Shown one piece after another: positions 52,644-61,680 of a stretch of 64,000 bases of DNA. The DNA is from Streptomyces dysideae. GTDB lineage: Bacteria > Actinomycetota > Actinomycetes > Streptomycetales > Streptomycetaceae. The stretch lies in NCBI RefSeq assembly GCF_001514305.1, contig NZ_KQ949108.1, positions 61,775-125,774 of the forward strand, written 5' to 3'. Within the stretch, counting starts at the first letter, position 1, and the number at the start of each line of letters is the position of its first letter. Both the position numbers and the translations under genes were made by a program. The notes beneath the pieces were generated by a model. The model ran no database searches, was not told the origin of the DNA, and saw only the letters and a program-made list of their open reading frames with translations.

Positions 52644-53392
52644 GCCAGCTCCTTCGCGATCTGCGGGTAGGGGCGCATGTAGGCCTCGGCCATGGTCTTG
52701 TGGGCCAGGCCCAGGTTGGGGCCGGCGTTGCGCTTGAGCTGGACGCCGCGGCGTACCGCGAGGTCGGTGTAGTAGTCCCACAGGTGCTGCTGCGCGCCCA
52801 GGCACTCCATCGCCTTGCGCTTGGTCTCCCAGACCTCGGTGATGTCGAGGAGGACCTCTGGCTTGAAGCCGCTCATCTCGGGCTGGTGCGGCTCGAAGTA
52901 GAAGACCGGCGGGGCGCCGATGATCTCGCCGGGACCCGGGTAGCCGATGGCCTGGGCGAGGACACGGGCCTGAAGGGCCATGCGGTTGGCGGCCGGGTGG
53001 TCGCCGTTGTACGGGTCCTCGGTGGGGTGGGTGAGGACGACGTCGGGCTGGGTCTCGCGGTAGACCTCGACCAGCTGGTCGGTCAACTCGGCGGTGGCGA
53101 CCAGCGGGTAGTCGCCGGCGTCGAAGAAGCGGACCTCGGCGCCGAGGGTGGCGGCGGCGCGCTCGGCCTCGTCGCGGCGTATCGCCTTGATCTCGTCGAG
53201 CTTCTTGCCCTCGCGCCAGGCTTTGGCGGACTCGCCGCGCTCGCCGAAGGTCAGACAGGCGATGGTGACCTGCTCGCCCCGGGAGGCGGCGAGGGCGATG
53301 GCTCCGCCCGCCCGCCACACGAAGTCGCCGGCGTGGGCGGTGACGACGAGGGTCGATCGTGAGGTGGCGGCGGGCTCGCCCGTGTGCGTCAT
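52640..53392 (-). CDS. galB: PIG-L-fold 4-oxalomesaconate hydratase (GalB-like)
   Basis: A 250-aa PIG-L/LmbE-fold metalloenzyme. Metal site: VTAHAGDFVWRAGG (AHxxD variant of the usual HPDD) and HPTEDPYNGDHPAANRMA with the later His ligand. Pseudomonas GalB, which hydrates 4-oxalomesaconate, is of this fold, so in this operon it is the hydratase rather than a sugar deacetylase. First structural gene after the GntR regulator, 48 nt downstream. Confidence 0.87.
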   Translation of the reverse strand: MTHTGEPAATSRSTLVVTAHAGDFVWRAGGAIALAASRGEQVTIACLTFGERGESAKAWREGKKLDEIKAIRRDEAERAAATLGAEVRFFDAGDYPLVATAELTDQLVEVYRETQPDVVLTHPTEDPYNGDHPAANRMALQARVLAQAIGYPGPGEIIGAPPVFYFEPHQPEMSGFKPEVLLDITEVWETKRKAMECLGAQQHLWDYYTDLAVRRGVQLKRNAGPNLGLAHKTMAEAYMRPYPQIAKELA

Positions 53393-53440
53393 TGCTGGAT
53401 CTCCTCGGCTGACAGGTGGTGCGCCCGACTCACGCGGCTC

Positions 53441-54091
53441 TCAGTCGCGCAGCGCCTCGATCACGCTGGTGAGGTGGGCGCGGACGGCCGCCTCGGCCGC
53501 CTGCGGGTCCCTGGCCCTGACCGCCTCGATCATCGCCAGATGCTCGTTCAGGGAGTGCTGTGGACGTCCCGGCCTCAGCGCCAGCTGGAAGCGGTGGCGC
53601 ACCAGTTGTGCGTTGAGCCGGTCCAGCAGCTCCAGGGCCGTCTGCTGGCCGGAGTACTGCCGGATCTTCGCGTGCAGTTCCTGGTTGAGTTCGGAGTACG
53701 TCATCGGCTCGCCGTCGGCCACGGCCTTGGTCATCGCCGTGCCCAGGTCCGCCAGTTCGGTCAGCTGCTCGTCGCTCGCCGCGACGGCCGCCTTCGCCGC
53801 GCACAGCCCTTCGAGGACCATGCGGCACTCGGTGATGGCGACCGCTTCCTCCACGGTCACCACCCGCACCCGCGAACCCCGGTTGCGGATCCGCTCGACG
53901 AGGCCCTGGGCCTCCAGATCGATGAGTGCGGCGCGGATGCTGGCCCGTGTCACACCGAACTGCTCGGCGAGCTCGTTCTCCACCAGCCGCTGTGCCGGTG
54001 CCATCTCGCCGTGCAGGATCGCCTGGCGCAGCTGCGCGAACGCATGCTGCTTGGCCTGCTCTCCGGTGCTCGGACGGGCTTCTTTCGGCAT
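53441..54091 (-). CDS. GntR/FCD-family transcriptional regulator
   Basis: A 216-aa FadR-type regulator: winged helix LRQAILHGEMAPAQRLVENELAEQFGVTRASIRAALIDLEAQGLVERIRNRGSRV and C-terminal FCD ligand domain with metal-binding Asp/His positions (ECRMVLEG, LNQELHAKI, HLAMIEAVRARD). It heads the gallate-type operon and should repress it until an aromatic or dicarboxylate ligand binds. GGGAGG precedes the ATG. Confidence 0.93.
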   Translation of the reverse strand: MPKEARPSTGEQAKQHAFAQLRQAILHGEMAPAQRLVENELAEQFGVTRASIRAALIDLEAQGLVERIRNRGSRVRVVTVEEAVAITECRMVLEGLCAAKAAVAASDEQLTELADLGTAMTKAVADGEPMTYSELNQELHAKIRQYSGQQTALELLDRLNAQLVRHRFQLALRPGRPQHSLNEHLAMIEAVRARDPQAAEAAVRAHLTSVIEALRD

Positions 54092-54118
54092 GTGCCCTCC
54101 CTGAGTGAGTGCCTGTCG

Positions 54119-54153
54119 AACCTAAATCCAGCCAAACAGAATTGTCAACAATT
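54119..54153 (-). promoter_or_regulatory. GntR operon promoter with overlapping operator
   Basis: On the minus strand TTGACA (54143-54148) and TAGGTT (54119-54124) are 18 bp apart. The perfect palindrome AATTGT-CA-ACAATT (54140-54153, plus strand) overlaps the -35 box, the arrangement expected for an autoregulated FCD repressor. Confidence 0.75.
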
Positions 54154-54215
54154 TCGTCTGCCGTATTGCGTGCATAATTCGGGGCCGGACACCCTCAGGC
54201 CGTTGACACGAGCGG

Positions 54216-55226
54216 TCAGTGCGTGGGTACGGGTGCTGTCGTGCCGCGGATCTCGAGGGTCGGCCCGGCCAGGTGGACCCGCCCTTCGCCGCCGGTTCCC
54301 TCGAAGCGGTCCAGGAGGCGGCGGGCGGCGCGGCGGCCGACCTCGTGGCTGGCGTTGTCGACGGTGGTGAGCCATACGTGGCGCAGCCGGGCGATGCTCG
54401 TGTTGTCGTAGCCGACGACGGACAGGTCACGCGGCACCCGCAGGCCCAGTTCCTCGGCCGCCGACAGGGCGCCGACGGAGGCGATGTCGTTCACGGCGAA
54501 GAGCGCGGTGGGGCGGTCCGGGCGGCTGAGCAGGCGGACCGTCGTGCGGTAGCCGCCCTCCTCCGTCATGTCGCTCGGCTCGACGACGGCCTCGTGCGCG
54601 AGGCCGTGCGCCCGCATCGTCGCCTCGAAGCTCCGCCGGCGCAGCTCGCCCACCGCGCCGTACCCCGCGAGGTGCGCGATCCGCCGGTGCCCGAGCCCGA
54701 TGAGGTGCTCGGTGACCAGCCGCGCGCCCTTCTCGTCGTCGTTGGCCACGACGTCCACGCCGGGCGGCACCGGCTCGCGGGCGCCCGCGACCACCACCGG
54801 GATGCGCTCGGCGACCGCCCCGAGCGCGGCCGGGTCGGGCAGCGTGCCGACCACGACCAGGCCGTCGACCCCGAGGTCCAGGAACGGGCCGGCCGGATCC
54901 TGGCCGGTACGGCGGTTCAGGCGGGCGTCGGCCAGGATCATGTGCAGGCCGTTGTCGTGGAGCAGGGAGTTCAGGCCGTCGAGCGTGTCAACGAACCACG
55001 GGTTGCGCAGGTCGTTCAGGAGGACGCCGACAGTGCGGGTGCGCTGCTCGCTGAGGCTGCGTGCGGCGGCGTTCGGGCGGTAGTCGAGGTCGCGGGCCGC
55101 CCGCAGTACCGCTTCCCGTTTCTCCGGACGCACCTGGTCGGAGCCGCGCAGCACCAGCGAGACCAGCGACTTGGAGACGCCGGCCCGGTCGGCCACGTCG
55201 CGGATCGTCGGCGGTCTCATGGACAT
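54216..55226 (-). CDS. LacI-family repressor
   Basis: A 336-aa LacI/GalR regulator: HTH with hinge TIRDVADRAGVSKSLVSLVLRGSDQVRPEKREAVLRAARDLDYRPNAAAR, then a type I periplasmic-binding fold (VGVLLNDLRNPWF, DGLVVVGTLPDP, ALFAVNDIASVGAL, SVVGYDNTSIA). It likely senses a sugar or inositol. ATG 55226 has GGAAC upstream; 55220 is possible. Divergent from a Gfo/Idh/MocA gene. Confidence 0.94.
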   Translation of the reverse strand: MSMRPPTIRDVADRAGVSKSLVSLVLRGSDQVRPEKREAVLRAARDLDYRPNAAARSLSEQRTRTVGVLLNDLRNPWFVDTLDGLNSLLHDNGLHMILADARLNRRTGQDPAGPFLDLGVDGLVVVGTLPDPAALGAVAERIPVVVAGAREPVPPGVDVVANDDEKGARLVTEHLIGLGHRRIAHLAGYGAVGELRRRSFEATMRAHGLAHEAVVEPSDMTEEGGYRTTVRLLSRPDRPTALFAVNDIASVGALSAAEELGLRVPRDLSVVGYDNTSIARLRHVWLTTVDNASHEVGRRAARRLLDRFEGTGGEGRVHLAGPTLEIRGTTAPVPTH

Positions 55227-55252
55227 GGACCGTTCCACGCACCCATCACGCT

Positions 55253-55268
55253 TGTCAAAGGGTTGACA
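55253..55268. promoter_or_regulatory. Operator-like palindrome between LacI gene and dehydrogenase
   Basis: TGTCAAAGGGTTGACA has perfect arms TGTCAA/TTGACA around AGGG; each arm doubles as a TTGACA -35 hexamer in one direction. It sits between the divergent starts at 55226 and 55332. Confidence 0.65.
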
Positions 55269-55331
55269 CCAGCTGAATCCCGGCTCAGGGTGATCGGGAC
55301 AGAAAATGGACCGGTCCAAAGAGGGGCTGTC

Positions 55332-56483
55332 ATGGTGGACTCGCTCGGTGTCGCCGTCGTCGGATTCGGCTGGATGGGCCGGGTGCACACCCAGGCGTAC
55401 GCCCGCGTCCCGCACCACTATCCGCGGCTGAGCGTGCGTCCGGAGCTGGTGGCCGTCGCCGAGGAGGTGCCGGGCCGGGCCGAGGAGGCCGCCGCGCGGT
55501 TCGGGTTCGCGTCGGCGACCCGCGACTGGCGTGAGGTGGCCGCCGACCCGCGGGTCCGGGCCGTCAGCATCACCGCCCCGAACTTCCTGCACCACGAGAT
55601 CGGCGTCGCGATGGCCGAGGCCGGCAAGCACATCTGGATCGAGAAGCCGGTGGGCCTCTCGGTGGCCGACGCCCAGGCGGTCGCCGACGCGGTCGCCAAG
55701 GCCGGCGTCCAGGGAGCCGTCGGCTTCAACTACCGCAACGCGCCCGCCGTCGAGGCCGCCCGTGACCTGATCGCCTCGGGCGAGATCGGCACCGTCACGC
55801 ATGTCCGCGTCCGGCTGTTCAGCGACTACGCGGCGCATCCCGAGGGGGCGCTGACCTGGCGGTACGAGCGGGAGCGCGGCGGCAGCGGCGTGCTGGGCGA
55901 CCTGGCCTCGCACGGCGCCGACCTGGCCCGCTTCCTGCTGGGCGATATCGCGTCGCTCACCGCCGACACCGCGATCTTCGTACCGGAGCGAGCCCGTCCC
56001 ACCGGTGCCACGGCCGGGCACAGCCGCGCCACCGGCGGCACGCTCGGCCCCGTGGAGAACGAGGACTACGTCAACTGCCTGCTGCGCTTCGCCTCCGGCG
56101 CCCGCGGTGTCCTGGAGGCCTGCCGGGTCTCGGTCGGCGAGCAGAACAACTACGGCTTCGAGGTGCACGGCACCAAGGGCGCGGTGTTCTGGGACTTCCG
56201 CCGGATGAACGAGCTCGGCGTCAGCCGCGGCACGACCTACCAGGACCAGCCCGTCAGCACGGTGTACGTCGGCCCGGGCGACGGCGAGTTCGGCGCCTTC
56301 CAGCCGGGCGCGGCGAACGCCATGGGCTACGACGACCTCAAGGTCATCGAGGCGTACCGCTTCCTGCGTTCCGTAGCCGAGGGCGAGCCGCACGGGGCCA
56401 CCCTCTCGGACGCCGTGCGGAGTGCCGCCGTACTGGACGCGATGGCGCGGTCCGCGGTGAGCGGCGCGTGGGTCAGCCTGTGA
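55332..56483 (+). CDS. Gfo/Idh/MocA-family oxidoreductase 1
   Basis: A 383-aa NAD(P)-dependent sugar/cyclitol dehydrogenase. Rossmann motif VVGFGWMGRVHTQAY, cofactor-site EKPVGLS with catalytic Lys in WIEKPVG, and the C-terminal GGSGVLGDLASHGADLARFLLG with the active-site D-x-x-x-H. GAGGGG precedes ATG 55332. Its 3' end overlaps the convergent LacI gene by 11 bp. Substrate unknown; likely controlled by the divergent LacI repressor. Confidence 0.93.
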   Translation: MVDSLGVAVVGFGWMGRVHTQAYARVPHHYPRLSVRPELVAVAEEVPGRAEEAAARFGFASATRDWREVAADPRVRAVSITAPNFLHHEIGVAMAEAGKHIWIEKPVGLSVADAQAVADAVAKAGVQGAVGFNYRNAPAVEAARDLIASGEIGTVTHVRVRLFSDYAAHPEGALTWRYERERGGSGVLGDLASHGADLARFLLGDIASLTADTAIFVPERARPTGATAGHSRATGGTLGPVENEDYVNCLLRFASGARGVLEACRVSVGEQNNYGFEVHGTKGAVFWDFRRMNELGVSRGTTYQDQPVSTVYVGPGDGEFGAFQPGAANAMGYDDLKVIEAYRFLRSVAEGEPHGATLSDAVRSAAVLDAMARSAVSGAWVSL

Positions 56484-57504
56484 GCGGCACCGGCATGTTG
56501 TAGGGCGTCACCACCTGGATCGCGGACGGCAGCGTCGGTCCCGCGGGCGGCAGCGCGCCGTGGGCCCGCATCACGATGTGGCAGGCCTCGCGCATGTCCT
56601 GGCGCAGGTCGTGGTGGAGCACCGCGGACAGGCGCTCCTCGCGCAGCAGGCGGGTGTTGTCGTGGTCGAGGTCGTGCGCGACGAACACCGCGCAGTCACG
56701 GCCCAGGTCCGCGAAGGCGCGCAGGGTGGCGATGTTGCCGCCGCCGATCGAGTAGACGGCGCGGATGTCCGGGTCCCGTTCCAGCGCGGCCCGGACGAGG
56801 TCGTACTGGGTGGCGTCCAGGCCCTGCCCCTCGGCTATCTCGACCAGGGTGCGGTCGGGATGGCGGGCCCGCATGGCGCTGCGGAAGCCCATCTCACGCT
56901 CCTCCTCGTTGCGGAAGAAGCCGCTGCTGAGGCTGGTGAGGACGTTGCCCGGCCGCTCCCCCAGCCACTGGCCCATGAGGTACGCCGCCGTGGCGCCCGC
57001 CGCCCGGTTGTCTATGCCGACGTAGGCGAGGCGCGCGGTCGAGGGCAGGTCGGTCACCAGCGTCACGACGGGGATGCCGGCCTCCGCGAGCCGGGCGACG
57101 GCGGCGGTGGCCTCGGGGACGTCCGGGGCCTTGAGGATCACGCCCTGCGAGCCGCGCCGGGCGATCCGGTCCAGGGTTCTGGTCAGCTCCCCGACCGGGC
57201 CGGTCTCGCGGAAGTGGAAGCGTGAGCGCATGACGGCCGGGTGGAGGGACGGCAGCTCCGTCTCCAGGGCGGCCCGCACGGCCGTCGAGAAGCGCTCCGG
57301 TGCCTGCATCACTATGTCGATCATGAAGGTACGGCCGACGAGGCGGACCTGGGTGCGTTGGCGGTCCAGGTCGGCGATGGCCTGCTGGACCTCTCGCGCG
57401 GTGCTCTCCCGCACCCCTCCGCGGCCGTTCAGGACCCGGTCGACGGTGGCCTCGCTCAGGCCCGCCTGACGTGCGATTTCCCGGATCGGGAACGGGTGGC
57501 CCAT
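56473..57504 (-). CDS. LacI-family regulator 2
   Basis: A 343-aa LacI-type protein: HTH PIREIARQAGLSEATVDRVLNGRGGVRESTAREVQQAI, then a sugar-binding domain of the ribose-binding kind (FMIDIVMQAPERFSTAVRAAL, VGIDNRAAGATAAYLMGQWLG, AVYSIGGGNIATLRAF). ATG 57504 follows AAGGAG at ideal spacing; the longer reading to 57564 would place the operator inside the gene. Divergent from the PhyH operon. Confidence 0.92.
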   Translation of the reverse strand: MGHPFPIREIARQAGLSEATVDRVLNGRGGVRESTAREVQQAIADLDRQRTQVRLVGRTFMIDIVMQAPERFSTAVRAALETELPSLHPAVMRSRFHFRETGPVGELTRTLDRIARRGSQGVILKAPDVPEATAAVARLAEAGIPVVTLVTDLPSTARLAYVGIDNRAAGATAAYLMGQWLGERPGNVLTSLSSGFFRNEEEREMGFRSAMRARHPDRTLVEIAEGQGLDATQYDLVRAALERDPDIRAVYSIGGGNIATLRAFADLGRDCAVFVAHDLDHDNTRLLREERLSAVLHHDLRQDMREACHIVMRAHGALPPAGPTLPSAIQVVTPYNMPVPLTG

Positions 57505-57557
57505 GCGTCCGCTCCTTGAGGGGTTTTTGATGGGTGCCTGCCGGTTGTTCGACGGCT

Positions 57558-57569
57558 TTGTCATGACAA
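57558..57569. promoter_or_regulatory. Perfect 12-bp palindrome, LacI-2 / PhyH divergent promoter
   Basis: TTGTCATGACAA is fully self-complementary and sits between the starts at 57504 and 57612. A second TGACA (57573-57577) and two TCA-type half-sites follow (to 57600). Confidence 0.65.
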
Positions 57570-57611
57570 GAATGACAGCGCTGAGTCACCCCTGTCACCG
57601 AGAGGACGCCG

Positions 57612-58778
57612 ATGTCCTTCACCTCCGTACACCGTCGTGCGTGGCTGTCCGAGCAGGACTGCGACCTCGACGTCTTCCGTGCGGTGGCCGAGCGAACGAC
57701 CGACCTCGCCGACTACCCGTACGCCGCCGCCGTGGAACGGAACGTCCTCGTCTACGACAGTGCGCGGCTCCGGCGGAGCGAGGACCGGCCGGAGATCCAG
57801 GCCGAACTCGTCCGCGCCTTCACCGACGGGCCGGGCATCGTCGTCTTCCGGGGCGCCTTCCCGGACCCGGAGGTCGTGGACCGGGTCAGCGAGGTGTTCG
57901 GCGCCCTGATCGCCGAGCAGCGTGCCTCGGGCGCGAGCGCCGGGGACCACTTCGCCAAGCCGGGTGCCAACGACCGGGTGTGGAACGCGCTGGAGAAGGC
58001 GGCCCTCTACGACCCGGAGGCGTTCTCCGACTACTACGCCAACGACGTCCTGGCGCTCGTCTCCGCCGCCTGGCTCGGCCCCGGCTACCAGGTCACCTCG
58101 CAGGTCAACGTGGTCAATCCGGGCGGCGCGGCGCAGACCGTGCACCGGGACTACCACCTGGGGTTCCTGTCCAACGAGGCCGCGGCCGCCTACCCGGCGC
58201 ACGTCCACCGCCTCTCCCCCGTGCTCACCCTCCAAGGCGCCGTCGCACACTGCGACATGCCGGTCGAGTCCGGGCCGACGATGTACCTGCCGTACTCGCA
58301 GACGTACGAGCCGGGCTATCTGGCGTGGCGACTCCCGGAGTTCCAGGCCTACTTCGAAGCACACCACGTCCAACTCCCCCTCACCAAGGGCGACGCGGCC
58401 TTCTTCAACCCCGCCCTGTTCCACGCCGCCGGGACCAACCGCTCCGCGGACATCCGGCGCATGGCCAACCTGCTCCAGGTGTCCTCGGCCTTCGGGCGCG
58501 CGATGGAGACGGTGGACCGTGAGGCGGTCGCCAACGCCGTCTTCCCGGTGCTGCTGAAGCGGCGGGCCGAGGGGGTGGGCGAGGCGTGGCTGGAGCATGT
58601 GATCGCCGCGAGCGCCGAGGGCTACCCCTTCCCGACGAACCTCGACAGCGATCCGCCGGTGGCCGGGCTCGCCCCGCCCGCACAGGCGGACGTCGTACGG
58701 CGCGCGCTGCGCGAGACCTGGGCTCCCGAGGTTCTGCGGGACGAGTTGAGGGCCGGCGCCGAGCGGCGCCAGAGCTGA
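57612..58778 (+). CDS. Phytanoyl-CoA dioxygenase (PhyH) family protein
   Basis: A 388-aa Fe(II)/2-oxoglutarate dioxygenase. The facial triad is in AAQTVHRDYHLGF (H-x-D) and NPALFHAAGTNRSADIRRMAN (distal His with the Arg that binds 2-oxoglutarate). It would hydroxylate a small metabolite. Starts an operon with an SDR and two Gfo/Idh/MocA dehydrogenases, so a polyol, inositol or glycoside-like substrate is plausible. GAGGA precedes ATG 57612. Confidence 0.9.
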   Translation: MSFTSVHRRAWLSEQDCDLDVFRAVAERTTDLADYPYAAAVERNVLVYDSARLRRSEDRPEIQAELVRAFTDGPGIVVFRGAFPDPEVVDRVSEVFGALIAEQRASGASAGDHFAKPGANDRVWNALEKAALYDPEAFSDYYANDVLALVSAAWLGPGYQVTSQVNVVNPGGAAQTVHRDYHLGFLSNEAAAAYPAHVHRLSPVLTLQGAVAHCDMPVESGPTMYLPYSQTYEPGYLAWRLPEFQAYFEAHHVQLPLTKGDAAFFNPALFHAAGTNRSADIRRMANLLQVSSAFGRAMETVDREAVANAVFPVLLKRRAEGVGEAWLEHVIAASAEGYPFPTNLDSDPPVAGLAPPAQADVVRRALRETWAPEVLRDELRAGAERRQS

Positions 58779-58795
58779 AAGGAATCGGAACAACC

Positions 58796-59572
58796 ATGGG
58801 ACTTCTCGACGACAAGGTCGTCCTCGTCAACGGCGGCAGCCAGGGCGTCGGCGCCGCCATCGCGCGGGCGGCCGTCCGCGAGGGGGCGGCCGTGGCCGTC
58901 ACCGGCCGCCGCTCCGAACCCGGTGAGGCCCTGGTGGCCGAGCTGGCCGCGGACGGGGGCAAGGCCATGTTCGTACGGGCCGACCTCGCGGACGCCGAGC
59001 AGGCCAGGGCCTCCGTGGCCCAGGTCGTCGACGCGTACGGGCGGGTCGACTGCCTGGTCAACTCGGCGGGGCTGACCTCCCGGGGCACGCTGCTGGACAC
59101 CACGCCCGAACTGTTCGACCAGCACATCGCGATCAACCTCAAGGCACCGTTCTTCGCCATGCAGGCCGCAGTCGCCGACATGGTCGCGCGCAAGGCACCC
59201 GGCACCATCGTCAACATCATCACCTCGTCGGCACACGGCGGACAGCCGTTCCTCGCGCCGTACGTCGCCGCCAAGGCCGGCCTCGTCGGTCTGACCCGCA
59301 ACGCGGCGCACGCGCACCGCTGGGACCGGATCCGGATCAACGGCCTGAACATCGGCTGGACGGCGACCGAGGGCGAGGACGCCACGCAGAAGGCCTTCCA
59401 CGGCGCCGGGGACGACTGGCGCGAGGAGGCGGCCGCCAGACTGCCGATGGGCAAGCTGGGCCAGCCCGACGAAATCGCCGACTTCGTGGTCTTCCTGCTG
59501 TCCGACCGGTCCGGCGTCGTCACCGGCTCGGTGCTCGACTGGGACCAGAACGTCCTCGGCGGACTCGACTAG
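58796..59572 (+). CDS. Short-chain dehydrogenase/reductase
   Basis: A 258-aa classical SDR. Cofactor motif VNGGSQGVGAAIARAA, NSAG at the fourth strand, catalytic Ser-Tyr-Lys in ITSSAHGGQPFLAPYVAAKAGL. The C-terminal WDQNVLGGLD is typical of this subfamily. 17 nt after PhyH. Confidence 0.94.
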   Translation: MGLLDDKVVLVNGGSQGVGAAIARAAVREGAAVAVTGRRSEPGEALVAELAADGGKAMFVRADLADAEQARASVAQVVDAYGRVDCLVNSAGLTSRGTLLDTTPELFDQHIAINLKAPFFAMQAAVADMVARKAPGTIVNIITSSAHGGQPFLAPYVAAKAGLVGLTRNAAHAHRWDRIRINGLNIGWTATEGEDATQKAFHGAGDDWREEAAARLPMGKLGQPDEIADFVVFLLSDRSGVVTGSVLDWDQNVLGGLD

Positions 59573-59614
59573 AGCTCTTGTAAGAAACCGCACCCTCCAA
59601 GGAGTAGCACCCCC

Positions 59615-60619
59615 ATGCGTATCGGAATCCTCGGCCTCGGCCGCATCGGCGCCTTCCACGCCGAGACCCTCTCCGGACTCGACGCGGTCGAGTCGCTCGT
59701 TCTCGCCGACCCGTTCGCGGACGCGGCCAAGACCGCCGCCGAGCGGTTCGGCGGCGAGGTCGCGGACTCCCCCGAGGCGGTCCTGGCCGCCGGCATCGAC
59801 GGTGTGGTGATCGCCGCCGCGACCGACGCCCACCCCGGGCTGATCCTCGCCGCCGTCGAGGCCGGCATCCCCGTCTTCTGCGAGAAGCCCGTCGCCAAGA
59901 CCATGACCGAGGGCGTCGAGGTGCTCAAGGCCGTCCAGGGCAAGGGCGTGCCGATCCAGATCGGCTACAACCGCCGCTTCGACACCGGTTTCGTGGCCGC
60001 CCGGACCGCCGTGCAGGCCGGTGAGCTGGGCAGGCTGCACACCGTCCGGTCGACCACCCTGGACCCGGCGCCGCCACCCGCCGCGTACATCGCCGCCTCC
60101 GGTGGCATCTTCCGGGACTGCTCGGTGCACGACTTCGACATCATCCGCTGGGTGACCGGCCGCGAGGTGACCGAGGTGTACGCCGTCGGCGGCAACCGGG
60201 GTGCCGACTACATCAAGGAGGCGGGCGACGCCGACACCACCGGCGCGCTCCTCACCCTCGACGACGGCACCATCGCGGTGATCTCCAACTCCCGCTACAA
60301 CGCCCGGGGTTACGACGTCCGCATGGAGATCCACGGCTTCCAGGACTCCATCGCCGTCGGCCTCGAGGACAAGCTGCCGCTGCGCTCCGTCGAGCCCGGC
60401 GTGACCTTCCCGGCGGGCACCCCGCACGACTTCTTCATGGACCGCTTCACCGAGGCCTACCGCGCCGAACTCACCGCGTTCACCGAGGTCGTGGCCGGCA
60501 CCCGGAGCTCGCCGTGCACGATCGAGGACGCCCTGGAGGCGGGCTGGATCGCCGAGGCGTGCACACTGTCGCTGAACGAGCACCGCCCCGTGACGATCCA
60601 GGAGGTACGGCAGACATGA
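59615..60619 (+). CDS. Gfo/Idh/MocA oxidoreductase 2 (inositol 2-dehydrogenase-like)
   Basis: A 334-aa dehydrogenase with ILGLGRIGAFHAETL, catalytic Lys in VFCEKPVAKTM, IQIGYNRRFDTGF and GGIFRDCSVHDFDIIRWVTG, the layout of inositol dehydrogenases (IolG), though specificity cannot be proved. AGGAG precedes ATG. Its stop overlaps the next start (ATGA). Confidence 0.93.
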   Translation: MRIGILGLGRIGAFHAETLSGLDAVESLVLADPFADAAKTAAERFGGEVADSPEAVLAAGIDGVVIAAATDAHPGLILAAVEAGIPVFCEKPVAKTMTEGVEVLKAVQGKGVPIQIGYNRRFDTGFVAARTAVQAGELGRLHTVRSTTLDPAPPPAAYIAASGGIFRDCSVHDFDIIRWVTGREVTEVYAVGGNRGADYIKEAGDADTTGALLTLDDGTIAVISNSRYNARGYDVRMEIHGFQDSIAVGLEDKLPLRSVEPGVTFPAGTPHDFFMDRFTEAYRAELTAFTEVVAGTRSSPCTIEDALEAGWIAEACTLSLNEHRPVTIQEVRQT

Positions 60620-61638
60620 AGAATCCGGGCCGGGAACCGCTTCGCATCGGAGTGCTGGGCGCGGCACGCATCAGCGAGCTCTCCCTCGTCGGCCCGGCCC
60701 GGACGACCGGCCACCGCCTCGTGGCGGTGGCCGCGCGCGACCGGTCCCGGGCCGAGGCGTTCGCGGACGAGCACGACGTGGAGCGGGTGGTGGACTCCTA
60801 CGCCGACCTGCTCGCCGACCCCGAGGTCGAGGTCGTCTACAACCCGCTCGCGAACGGGCTGCACGGGCCGTGGAACCTCGCCGCGCTCGCGGCGGGCAAG
60901 CACGTCCTGACGGAGAAGCCGTCGGCGAGCAACGCCGAGGAGGCCGCCGAGGTACGGGAGGCGGTCGCCAAGTCCGGCACCGTCTTCATGGAGGCCTTCC
61001 ACTACCTCTTCCACCCGGTCACCCGTCGGCTGCACGAGATCCTCGCCTCGGGCGAACTCGGCGAACTGCGGCGGGTGGAGACGCTCGTCGCGATTCCCGC
61101 GCCCGACGACGCCGACCCGCGCTGGTCGCTGCCGCTCGCGGGCGGGGCGGTCATGGACCTGGGCTGCTACAGCCTGCACGCGGTGCGGATGCTCGCGCCG
61201 TTCGCGGGCGGTGCGCCGCGCCTCGTCGCCGCGCGCGGCGGGGAGCGGACGAGCGCGCATGGCGTCGACGAGTGGCTGGACGCCGACCTGGAGTTCCCCG
61301 GCGGCGCCACCGCGTCCGCGCGCTGCCACATGGCGTACGGCGACCTGGAGATGAGCTGCCGGATCACCGGCTCCCTGGGCGAGGCCTTCGCGCCGAACTT
61401 CGTGCTGCCGCACCGGGACGACCGGATCGTGGTGCGCACGGCGCAGAGCGAGCGGACGGAGCGGCTCGGTACGCGCTCCTCGTACACGTACCAGCTGGAG
61501 GCGTTCGCGGCGCACCTCCGGCAGGACACCCCGCTGCCCCTGGACGCGGACGACGCGCTGGCCACGATGCAGCTGATCGACGCGTCCTATCGGGCGGCCG
61601 GGTTCGAGCCGCGGCCGCGTACCACCGTCACCGGCTGA
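60616..61638 (+). CDS. Gfo/Idh/MocA oxidoreductase 3
   Basis: A 340-aa dehydrogenase: VLGAARISELSLVGPAR, YNPLANGLHGPWNLAALAAG, catalytic Lys in VLTEKPSASNAEEA, EAFHYLFHPVTRRLHEI and GGAVMDLGCYSLHAVRML, resembling the dimeric dihydrodiol/1,5-anhydro-fructose-type group. Translation coupled to gene 2 (ATGA; GGAGGT upstream). Followed by a strong terminator. Confidence 0.93.
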   Translation: MKNPGREPLRIGVLGAARISELSLVGPARTTGHRLVAVAARDRSRAEAFADEHDVERVVDSYADLLADPEVEVVYNPLANGLHGPWNLAALAAGKHVLTEKPSASNAEEAAEVREAVAKSGTVFMEAFHYLFHPVTRRLHEILASGELGELRRVETLVAIPAPDDADPRWSLPLAGGAVMDLGCYSLHAVRMLAPFAGGAPRLVAARGGERTSAHGVDEWLDADLEFPGGATASARCHMAYGDLEMSCRITGSLGEAFAPNFVLPHRDDRIVVRTAQSERTERLGTRSSYTYQLEAFAAHLRQDTPLPLDADDALATMQLIDASYRAAGFEPRPRTTVTG

Positions 61639-61641
61639 GGT

Positions 61642-61675
61642 TCCGGCGGCCGACGACACCGCGTCGGCCGCCGGA
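61642..61675. terminator. Hairpin ending the PhyH operon
   Basis: TCCGGCGGCCGAC (61642-61654) pairs perfectly with GTCGGCCGCCGGA (61663-61675); 8-nt loop; begins 4 nt after the stop codon. Confidence 0.85.
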
Positions 61676-61680
61676 CCGGT

